Part shown: in pieces, positions 32,776 through 38,860 of the stretch
How positions within the stretch are numbered: position 1 is the first letter of the stretch
Layout: the number at the start of each line of letters is the position of its first letter
Virus record (IMG/VR): IMGVR_UViG_3300037507_003985
Coordinates: 1 to 38,860 of that record
DNA length: 38,860 nucleotides
Source of the DNA: a virus
Reading direction: 5' to 3' (one strand)
Made by a program: the position numbers and the translations under genes
Notes under the pieces: model-generated
Told to the model about the DNA's origin: nothing
Databases searched by the model: none
What the model saw: only the letters and a program-made list of their open reading frames with translations

Positions 32776-33534
32776 TTGGGTGACCGGGCGTCCTCTTTGC
32801 AGTGGCGCGCCCGGCAGCTCATGACACCCGCGCTGGCAGACCGCGGCCAAAACGTCTGCCCCACTTTCATGCTTCTTCCGCATCTTCCATTTCATGTCCA
32901 CCGTGTCCTCGTGACCGACTGCGAGTTCAAGAAGAACCGCCAGCCGATCGGGGTCATCTACAGGTTCCTCGCGAACCTCACCGATGTCGCGACGATTCCC
33001 CGTCTCGACGTCACCAATGTCATCATCGGGGGACCGACGACCAGGTCTGAGCCATGGATCTGGCGGGCCGCCGCCGAGAATCCGGCCGTCTGTGTCTCTG
33101 TCGAGGAGACGTCCGACGCCGGCGCGACTTCTCTCGAGGCCGAGGCCCGCAAGGCCTGGCAGTCGATGGCCGAAGAGTTTCAGCGCCGCGGACACTGGAT
33201 GTCGCTCATTGGACTCCATGAGGACATCGTCATGCGGGCCGCCGAGCCGTTCCATCTGCGCGCCATCGAGATTCGCACGATGCACGACGACATGCTGGCT
33301 CGCATGTTTGCGACCGGCTCTGCCGAGATCGCCAGGGTCGCGTCGATGCTGCACTCGATCGAAGAAAAACAGCAGGACCGCGAGCCAGAGTTCAAGACCG
33401 CCCTGCAGAGGTTCATGTGGCCCGTCGTCGATGAGCTTCCAGACTGGGCCCAGAAGAGATATGACGAGGCACTCGCCGGCGGATACACAGTCCTGCAGAG
33501 CCGCTTCGCGCCACAGGAGGAGATGAGCGAATGA
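32776..33534 (+). CDS. Hypothetical protein before DNA polymerase
   Basis: A 252-residue protein. The frame opens at TTG 32776 (coding-like residues SSLQWRARQLM), with the first ATG at 32821 giving 237 residues; the start is unsure. Residues near 50-110 are beta-rich (FHVHRVLVTDCEFKK; VTNVIIGGPTTRS). The rest is helical (EARKAWQSMAEEFQRRGHW). No enzyme motif is seen. It overlaps the polymerase start by 4 bases, so it may be a replication cofactor; that is inference from context alone. Confidence 0.6.
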   Translation: MGDRASSLQWRARQLMTPALADRGQNVCPTFMLLPHLPFHVHRVLVTDCEFKKNRQPIGVIYRFLANLTDVATIPRLDVTNVIIGGPTTRSEPWIWRAAAENPAVCVSVEETSDAGATSLEAEARKAWQSMAEEFQRRGHWMSLIGLHEDIVMRAAEPFHLRAIEIRTMHDDMLARMFATGSAEIARVASMLHSIEEKQQDREPEFKTALQRFMWPVVDELPDWAQKRYDEALAGGYTVLQSRFAPQEEMSE

Positions 33535-35300
33535 CCAGAGATCACGTCGCCGTCGACTTCGAGAGCAGCTTTTTCCCCAAGAAGAAGATCGGGCTGCGCG
33601 ACATGGGTGTCGACCAGTATCTGCGGCATCCCGACGTCGAGATCTACCTCGTGGCAGTCCACGCCGAGGAGGGCTCGTTTGTCGGCCATCCCTCAGAGTT
33701 TGACTGGGCATCGATCAACGACCGGACCTGGGTCAGCCACAACGCCGCGTTCGATGCCCGCGTCTGGCGACGCTATCAGGAACTTCATCCAGAGGTCCAG
33801 GACATCGATCCATCGGAATGGCACTGCACCGCGAATCTGTCATGCTGGCTCGGGCATCCCAGAGATCTCAAGAAGGCCTGCCTCGCAATGTTCAACGTCG
33901 ACGTGTCGAAGGATGCCCGCAAGAAGATGGAGAACAAGACATACCGCGAGCTGCGGGTCAGTCCCGACTGGCGAGAGGTTGTCGAATATGCCGAGCGAGA
34001 CGCCGAGTGGTGCTGGAAGATCTGGGAAGCCCACGCGCATCTGTGGCCAGACGCCGAGAAGAAGATCAGTCTCATGACCACCCTGCAGTGCCTGCGCGGA
34101 CTTCCTGCCGACCGCGAGTATCTTGACCGGTCGATCCAGACGCTCGACCGCGCCTGCTGGGAGGCCAGAAACCTTCTGCCCTGGGCCAACGGAAAGGCCG
34201 AGGAGCGTGCCGTTCTCTCTCCGATCGCCGTCGCCGAGGAGTGCCGCAAGCTCGGGATCACGCCACCCAAGTCGCTCGCCGAGGACTCGACCGACTGCCA
34301 GCGCTGGGAAGATGAGCATCCCGAGATCCCGTGGGTGCGCGAGATGCGCCGGTATCGCAAGGCCAATCTTCTCATGACCAAGCTCATGACGATGCGTGAC
34401 CGCATCCGCCCAGACGGCCGGATCGACTTCAGCCAGAAATACTGCGGAGCCCACACCAAGCGCACCAGCGGAGACCAGGGCTTCAACGTCCAGGGATTCC
34501 AGCGAGATCCTTTCGAGGGAGTCGACATGCGCCGCGCCATCCACGCGATGCACGGCGGCCAAATCGTGATCGCCGACCTGGCGCAGATCGAGCCGCGCAC
34601 TCTTGCCTGGCTCGTCAACGATGAGCGCAAGATCGAGATGATCAACCGCGGCATCTCGGTCTACCAGGTCCACGCGATCCAGACTCTCAACTGGAAGGGC
34701 GCCAGCCTCAAGAAGGAGGATCCCAATCTCTATGCGATGTGCAAGATGCGCGTCCTCGGTCTGTCCTACGGCTGCGGCGCCGAGCGCTTCGTCGATTACT
34801 GCTGGAACCAGTATGGCCACCGAATCTCTCTCAGAGATGCCAAGCTGCAGGTCGGCGACTTCCGCCGCAAGGAGCGGCTCATCGTGGATTTCTGGAACCG
34901 CATCCAGCGCAGGTTCGAGACGTCCGTTGGCCAGGACCTCGAGATCGACCTGCCGTCATGGAACACGATGCGCTACCGCGACGTCCGCCGCGACAAGGGG
35001 CAGCTCACCGCCACCCTGGCGACCGGCCGGGTCAACCGCATGTGGGGAAGTCTTGGAGTGGAAAACATCATCCAGGCGACGGCCCGCGACTGCTTCTACG
35101 AGAAGCTTCTCAAGATCGAGGAGGCCGGAATCCCGACTCTCTTCGCCGTGCACGACGAGGTCGTGACCGACGAGATCCCGGCAGACCAGGTCGACGACGC
35201 CCTCGAGACCGTCAGAGAGATCATGGCCCAGGAATGTGAATGGATGCCAGGAATCGCTCTCGACTCGGAGGCCCACGCGAGCCCGCACTATCTCAAATGA
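33531..35300 (+). CDS. Family A DNA polymerase with 3'-5' exonuclease
   Basis: A 589-residue replicative polymerase. Exonuclease motifs: DFES (Asp9, Glu11), HNAAFD (Asp75) and YAERD (Tyr153, Asp157). Polymerase motifs: motif A IADLAQIEPR (Asp349; the usual DYSQIELR is altered at two places), motif B around KMRVLGLSYGCG (Lys405, Tyr413) and motif C VHDEV (His541, Asp542, Glu543). The size is compact, as in phage-type enzymes lacking a 5' nuclease domain. It should copy the phage genome with proofreading. ATGA couples it to the upstream gene, and its stop overlaps the next small gene. Confidence 0.92.
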   Translation: MTRDHVAVDFESSFFPKKKIGLRDMGVDQYLRHPDVEIYLVAVHAEEGSFVGHPSEFDWASINDRTWVSHNAAFDARVWRRYQELHPEVQDIDPSEWHCTANLSCWLGHPRDLKKACLAMFNVDVSKDARKKMENKTYRELRVSPDWREVVEYAERDAEWCWKIWEAHAHLWPDAEKKISLMTTLQCLRGLPADREYLDRSIQTLDRACWEARNLLPWANGKAEERAVLSPIAVAEECRKLGITPPKSLAEDSTDCQRWEDEHPEIPWVREMRRYRKANLLMTKLMTMRDRIRPDGRIDFSQKYCGAHTKRTSGDQGFNVQGFQRDPFEGVDMRRAIHAMHGGQIVIADLAQIEPRTLAWLVNDERKIEMINRGISVYQVHAIQTLNWKGASLKKEDPNLYAMCKMRVLGLSYGCGAERFVDYCWNQYGHRISLRDAKLQVGDFRRKERLIVDFWNRIQRRFETSVGQDLEIDLPSWNTMRYRDVRRDKGQLTATLATGRVNRMWGSLGVENIIQATARDCFYEKLLKIEEAGIPTLFAVHDEVVTDEIPADQVDDALETVREIMAQECEWMPGIALDSEAHASPHYLK

Positions 35301-35479
35301 ACCCAAACCACAACACCAAGAAGTCACCCGACATCGATGAGGTTAACATGCGCGACATGCTTGTCATGTTCTGCGCCGCCGGAATCCTGTCGGGCAAGAT
35401 CAGCGTCAACCCAACCAAGGCCATCGATCTCGCGATCGAGGCGGCCGACCACTACCTGGAAAAGAGGGCCCAGTCATGA
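35297..35479 (+). CDS. Small hypothetical protein
   Basis: A 60-residue protein starting MNPNHNTKKSPDIDEVNM. A helical body, MLVMFCAAGILSGKIS then KAIDLAIEAADHYLEKR, is typical of short phage proteins of unknown function beside polymerase genes. The start is the ATGA overlap with the polymerase stop; a longer frame to the left is within the polymerase. Its stop overlaps the Nudix start (ATGA). Confidence 0.65.
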   Translation: MNPNHNTKKSPDIDEVNMRDMLVMFCAAGILSGKISVNPTKAIDLAIEAADHYLEKRAQS

Positions 35480-35967
35480 CCGAACCAAGATCACTCCCAG
35501 ATCCGCTGCCGCACTTCACCGTCATGGCCGTGCCCTATGATCCGATCACCCGAATGGTCGCGATGATGTGGCGCGGCGACCGCGTTCGCTCTGCCAAGAA
35601 CTGCCTGTCGACCCCGGCGGGACTTCTCGAGCATGGCGAGCCGTTCGAGGAGGGTCTTCTTCGTGAGCTCCGCGAGGAGATGGCGATCGAGCCAGACAGC
35701 TGCTTCCGCGTCGAGTTCCAGACGATCTACCGCAATGACAATGGGGATGGTCTGGACTGGGTGATCGGTGTATGGTCTGTCGCTGTTCGTGATCTCCAGC
35801 TCGTCGCCCGCAACGTCGAGCCCGACAAGCACGACTACCTTGTCTTCATGTCACTCGATGATCTCGCCTCGCCCAATCCCATGCTCGACGGAAAGCCGGC
35901 GATGTTCGCGAGTTCTCTTCAGCCAGTTCTCAGGACCGTCGCCAAGCGCCTGATCCAGACCCTATGA
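35476..35967 (+). CDS. Nudix hydrolase
   Basis: A 163-residue protein hydrolysing a nucleoside diphosphate linked to X. The Nudix box lies at residues 49-71: Gly49, Glu55, Arg63, Glu64, Glu67 and Glu68 match GX5EX7REUXEEXGU; only Gly near the end is replaced by Ala70. These acidic residues hold magnesium. The substrate cannot be read. Because the next genes are a dNMP kinase and a ThyA-fold enzyme, cleavage of a deoxynucleoside triphosphate such as dCTP to its monophosphate is a reasonable guess. Both ends overlap neighbouring genes by 4 bases. Confidence 0.88.
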   Translation: MTEPRSLPDPLPHFTVMAVPYDPITRMVAMMWRGDRVRSAKNCLSTPAGLLEHGEPFEEGLLRELREEMAIEPDSCFRVEFQTIYRNDNGDGLDWVIGVWSVAVRDLQLVARNVEPDKHDYLVFMSLDDLASPNPMLDGKPAMFASSLQPVLRTVAKRLIQTL

Positions 35968-36650
35968 AGCGCCACCCGATCATTGTCCTTGAGGGACCCG
36001 ACGCCGTCGGCAAGACGACGTGGGGACGCGAATACATGCGCCAGACGGGGGCTCGGTATCTGCACCTGCCGCTGCGCAGGAGAATGTATGAGCATCAGGC
36101 GATGTCCCTTGCTCTCGCAGTCCACTGGTCGATCGAGAAGCCCGTCCTGATCGACAGACACTGGCCCTCGGAGCAGCTGTATGCGGCGGCCTACCGTGGC
36201 GGATCTCCGCTTGTTGCCGAGGCGGCCCGCCTTGATCAGATCATGTCGTGCCTTGGGGTCACTTACGTCGTCTGCCTGCTCTCGAGTCCCGAGCGGATGT
36301 TTGAGTCACTGCGCCGTTCTCGAGAAGAGCGCCATGAGATGTATGAGCCAGACGACCGCTACCGCAACCTGGTCTGTGGCTACTTCGACTGGTGGCACGG
36401 GACCGACCACACCACGACCAACCTCGGCCACTGCGAGACACTACGTGGATTCGGCAACGCCCGTCCCCTGATGGCGCACCTCTATGACTACGAACAGATG
36501 GGACAGACGTCTCATGACATGTCCATGCACGTCCAGGACGTTCAGGACATCGCTTCTGCCATGCTCGAGGCCACCGACTTCAACGTGCAGGCCGAGGACC
36601 TGGTCCGCGACCGCATGCTTCTTCTCAACGAACTGAATCTCATCAAATGA
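35964..36650 (+). CDS. Deoxynucleoside monophosphate kinase (thymidylate-kinase-like)
   Basis: A 228-residue P-loop kinase. Walker A is GPDAVGKTT (residues 11-19) after strand IIVLE. PVLIDRHWPSEQLYA is the DR-type nucleoside-binding motif (DRxxxSxxxY) of thymidylate-like kinases. A lid-like stretch, RRSREERHEMYE, follows TYVVCLLSSPERM. It should phosphorylate a dNMP. Placed directly before the ThyA-fold enzyme, it could serve the modified nucleotide. A C-terminal helical extension (about residues 170-228) has no clear match. The stop overlaps the next ATG. Confidence 0.85.
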   Translation: MKRHPIIVLEGPDAVGKTTWGREYMRQTGARYLHLPLRRRMYEHQAMSLALAVHWSIEKPVLIDRHWPSEQLYAAAYRGGSPLVAEAARLDQIMSCLGVTYVVCLLSSPERMFESLRRSREERHEMYEPDDRYRNLVCGYFDWWHGTDHTTTNLGHCETLRGFGNARPLMAHLYDYEQMGQTSHDMSMHVQDVQDIASAMLEATDFNVQAEDLVRDRMLLLNELNLIK

Positions 36651-37504
36651 ACAACGACAAGATCCCAAAGACCGCCACCGAGGCGTGGCTTCAGCTCATC
36701 GCAGACGTGTCTCTCAACGGCCGTCGATACAGTCCACGCGGCATGCCGGTCCGCGAGATCATCAACAACACGGTGGCAGTCGACATGGCCTTTCCGGTCG
36801 TTCTGACAAAGAAGCGCCGGCTGAGCTACCGCTTCATGGCGGCCGAGGCCTGGTGGATTCTTGCCGGCCGCCGCGACGTCGAATCGATCGGACGATACTG
36901 CTCGGCGATCAAGAAGTTTTCCGACGACGGTGAGACATTCTTTGGGGCCTACGGACCCAAGATCGCGCGGCAGGTCGAATACGTCGTGAACACGCTCAAG
37001 AGAGATCGCGACACGCGCCAGGCAGTTCTCACGATATGGAGAGAGAATCCGCCGCACACGAAGGACGTGCCCTGCACGGTGGCAGTCCAGTGGCTGATCC
37101 GCGACGGGCTGCTCCACTGCATCGACACGATGAGGTCGAGCGACGTCTGGCTCGGGTTTCCGTATGATGTCTTTAACTTCTCGATGCTGTCGTGGCACAT
37201 TCTCGAGGCGCTGCGCGACGAGGGCATGGACCTCCAGCTCGGCACCCTGCATCTCAACGCCGGATCTCATCACATCTACGAGAAGGATCTCGAGACCCTT
37301 TCCGGCTGGCACAACCACGACTGGTCAGAGGGACATGACTTTGATGCCGTCGCTGGTCATCGAATTGAGCGCGGCTTTGTCCACGGCTACCTTGCCGCGA
37401 TCGTCGGCGAGTATTCCGTCACCCCGAATCTCAACGAGCCTCATGGATTTTTTAAGTCCTTTGAGGATCGTCTCCTGAACACAAACAACCAACCCACAAA
37501 ATAA
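36647..37504 (+). CDS. ThyA-fold enzyme, likely dCMP hydroxymethylase or methylase
   Basis: A 285-residue thymidylate synthase relative. Conserved points: Glu67 (AEAWW), Tyr102 (AYG), catalytic Cys143 (DVPCT), Arg163-Ser164 (TMRSSD), Asp166, His209 and Tyr211 (HHIY). The Asn that in thymidylate synthases recognises uracil (PFNI) is Asp174 here (FPYD). This Asn-to-Asp change marks dCMP hydroxymethylase of phage T4 and gives cytosine specificity. The Gln before Arg is Met162. So the substrate is probably dCMP, and the product 5-hydroxymethyl- or methyl-dCMP. Neighbours Nudix and dNMP kinase fit. Start by ATGA overlap with the kinase. Confidence 0.82.
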   Translation: MNNDKIPKTATEAWLQLIADVSLNGRRYSPRGMPVREIINNTVAVDMAFPVVLTKKRRLSYRFMAAEAWWILAGRRDVESIGRYCSAIKKFSDDGETFFGAYGPKIARQVEYVVNTLKRDRDTRQAVLTIWRENPPHTKDVPCTVAVQWLIRDGLLHCIDTMRSSDVWLGFPYDVFNFSMLSWHILEALRDEGMDLQLGTLHLNAGSHHIYEKDLETLSGWHNHDWSEGHDFDAVAGHRIERGFVHGYLAAIVGEYSVTPNLNEPHGFFKSFEDRLLNTNNQPTK

Positions 37505-37510
37505 AACGTC

Positions 37511-38368
37511 ATGGCAAACAAAAGAGGAAAAACCGTAGACACGACATTCTTGTCGCTCGACACCGCCGAGAGACGCGGATTCTTGCATCGCGACTACATC
37601 GCCCACTGTCTGAGGTGGAGTCACATCATGCGCCGCCTGTCAGAGGGCAAGGCGTATGCCGAGGCGACCATTCTCGACGTCGGCTGCGGCCGTGAGCTCC
37701 CGATGGCAAAGACGCTCTACAGCTCTCGCTACATCCCGAAGCGCTACATTGGGATCGATGTCGGACCGATCCTCGACGAGGCCATCCAGGTGTTCCACTC
37801 GGGCAAGTTCCCGCTCGAGGTCTACGAGAAGACTGACATCTGCGAGGCGACCGACGAGTTTGCCAACCAGGTCGACATCATCGTGTGCCTCGAGGTCCTT
37901 GAGCACGTCGAACCAAGCCACATGCTCCGCATGCTCGACTCGTTCAGAGAGATGCTGAAGAAGGGCGGCCGGGCGTTCATCTCGACCCCCTGCTGGGACG
38001 TCAAGACCTGCGCCGACAACCACGTCAACGAGATGCGCCACGAGACTCTCGGGGCCGTCTTCGAGCGCGAGGGCTGGATGATCCAGGCCGTTCATGGCAC
38101 GTTTGCCTCGATCAAGGACTACAAGGAAGAATTCACGCCGGCCCAGCGCGAGATCTTCGAGCGTCTTCGTGGCTACTACGACACCAACTATCTGGCGACG
38201 ATCTTTGCCCCGATGTTCCCGCGGCAGTCTCGCAACTGCATCTGGGAGGTCGTCGACTCTGGCAAGAATCCCGAGCTCGTGGAATCCTATGAGTGCCAGT
38301 ATCCCGAGATCACGGAGGTCCCGGAGCCCTGGGGGTCGTCAGAAAACTGGAAAGAACTCGCTCGGTGA
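37511..38368 (+). CDS. Class I SAM-dependent methyltransferase
   Basis: A 285-residue protein. SAM motif I is ILDVGCGRELPMA (about residues 54-66), the acidic end of strand 2 is YIGIDVGP (Asp78), and IIVCLEVLEHV with EMLKKGGRAFISTP forms motifs IV and V (methyltransferase 11/23 type). The C-terminal 90 residues hold helices (TPAQREIFERLRGYYD) and may bind substrate. The target is unknown: small molecule, sugar, nucleotide or DNA base are all possible. No DNA-methylase DPPY or PCQ motif is seen. It follows the ThyA-fold gene by 6 bases, with an A-rich leader and GTC before ATG. Confidence 0.8.
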   Translation: MANKRGKTVDTTFLSLDTAERRGFLHRDYIAHCLRWSHIMRRLSEGKAYAEATILDVGCGRELPMAKTLYSSRYIPKRYIGIDVGPILDEAIQVFHSGKFPLEVYEKTDICEATDEFANQVDIIVCLEVLEHVEPSHMLRMLDSFREMLKKGGRAFISTPCWDVKTCADNHVNEMRHETLGAVFEREGWMIQAVHGTFASIKDYKEEFTPAQREIFERLRGYYDTNYLATIFAPMFPRQSRNCIWEVVDSGKNPELVESYECQYPEITEVPEPWGSSENWKELAR

Positions 38369-38377
38369 AGTCGGCAT

Positions 38378-38406
38378 TTCACAGCGACAGCCAGCCAACC
38401 TACAAT
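38378..38406 (+). promoter_or_regulatory. Promoter D (near-leaderless), best match
   Basis: TTCACA (38378-38383), exactly 17 bases and TACAAT (38401-38406), each five of six to the sigma70 consensus. The ATG starts at 38417, 10 bases after the -10 box, in GTCATGA. The spacer has CAGCCAGCCA, as at promoter C. Confidence 0.65.
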
Positions 38407-38416
38407 CGAGCACGTC

Positions 38417-38860
38417 ATGAGCCTCGCCCACACCACCGTCATCTTCCTGCAGAACCCATGGTTTCCGCCTGAGACAGACCCCGCGATCCTGCAGTCCTAC
38501 ATGCACGACGTCCAGTTCCGCCGCGAACTTCTCGCGACGACGATGACCGGACGCCGTCTCCTGAGTCTGTTTGGTCCGATGTATCACGACATCTGGTGGG
38601 ACAACGCCCACCCCAGGCCAGTCCTCGGCGACCACCGCGGAGTCGGAGATCCCGACCATGAGCACATGCTGCACGTGATTCTCGAGAGGCGCCCGAAGAC
38701 CATCGGGCTTCTTGGGAGGCGCGCGGCCGCCGGCATGGACCGGCTGTCTCGGGAGGTGCCGCTGTTCTTTCAGGGCGACCGCATGCTCGGAGCCCGGATT
38801 GTCACGGCCCGTCATCCCAACGCCATGGGCTGCACGACTGAGGAGCTCGAGAGGTTCAGC
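38417..38860 (+). CDS. Hypothetical protein, runs off right edge
   Basis: 148 codons without a stop, beginning MSLAHTTVIFLQNPWFPP. A helical middle (LQSYMHDVQFRRELLATTM) is followed by DHEHMLHVILERRPKTIGLLGRRAA and later ARIVTARHPNAMG. The strand-loop IGLLGRRAA and the late HPNAMG faintly recall the uracil-DNA-glycosylase fold (G-x-xA, then HPN/HPS), which would suit a phage handling odd bases, but this is weak. Behind promoter D, so it opens a new unit. Confidence 0.55.
   Translation, partial: MSLAHTTVIFLQNPWFPPETDPAILQSYMHDVQFRRELLATTMTGRRLLSLFGPMYHDIWWDNAHPRPVLGDHRGVGDPDHEHMLHVILERRPKTIGLLGRRAAAGMDRLSREVPLFFQGDRMLGARIVTARHPNAMGCTTEELERFS

Noticed and set aside
36647-37504. Plain thymidylate synthase
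   Set aside because: The fold agrees, but Asp174 stands where uracil-specific enzymes have Asn, and the Gln before the phosphate-binding Arg is changed, so a dCMP enzyme is the better reading.
1-38860. Prophage, CRISPR array or tRNA genes
   Set aside because: No integrase, attachment-type repeat, regular repeat-spacer pattern or cloverleaf was seen on either strand.

Overview
The window is a segment of a tailed double-stranded DNA phage (Caudoviricetes), cut at both ends. The main evidence is a leftward block holding small and large terminase, portal, scaffold-like and capsid-like genes, tailspikes with pectate-lyase folds and a lysis cluster, facing a rightward block of replication and nucleotide-metabolism genes. 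Most of the DNA is GC-rich (by eye around 60% or more). The distal parts of the tailspike and fibre genes and one intergenic region are clearly AT-richer. No integrase, repressor, tRNA or ribosomal gene is visible, so nothing points to a prophage. The host cannot be named from the sequence.

Layout. Positions 1-24327 are read leftwards. In order of transcription: RuvC-like resolvase, terminase small and large subunits, two cysteine-rich proteins, portal, two small proteins, a scaffold-like protein, a block of three glycosyltransferase-like genes with one FkbM-type methyltransferase, the putative major capsid protein, a receptor-binding region (two tailspikes sharing an N-terminal anchor, a 943-residue fibre and small accessory genes), a lysis region (holin-like peptide, lipoprotein, M15 endolysin), a metallophosphoesterase, a helix-turn-helix-like protein, a GNAT acetyltransferase, two small acidic proteins and the start of an adaptor-like gene leaving the left edge. 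Positions 24328-24721 are an AT-rich intergenic region with repeats. Positions 24722-38860 are read rightwards: small unknown genes and micropeptides, an SF2 helicase, dCMP deaminase, a Cas4/RecB-like nuclease with a cysteine set, an acyl-carrier-protein-like protein lacking the attachment serine, an unknown protein placed like a replication accessory, family A DNA polymerase, Nudix hydrolase, dNMP kinase, a ThyA-fold enzyme with the Asp typical of dCMP hydroxymethylase, a methyltransferase, and a gene leaving the right edge.

Three things stand out. First, rightward transcription units begin at sigma70-like promoters whose -10 box lies only 10-14 bases before the ATG, so their mRNAs should be leaderless or nearly so; four of five share GTCATGA at the start codon. 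Second, dCMP deaminase, Nudix, dNMP kinase, the ThyA-fold Asn-to-Asp enzyme and a methyltransferase together suggest that the phage carries modified cytosine. Third, the carrier-protein-like gene has Asp where the phosphopantetheine serine should be.

Many adjacent genes overlap by ATGA or TGATG, showing translational coupling. Several real genes are under 60 codons and were found only by reading between the larger frames.
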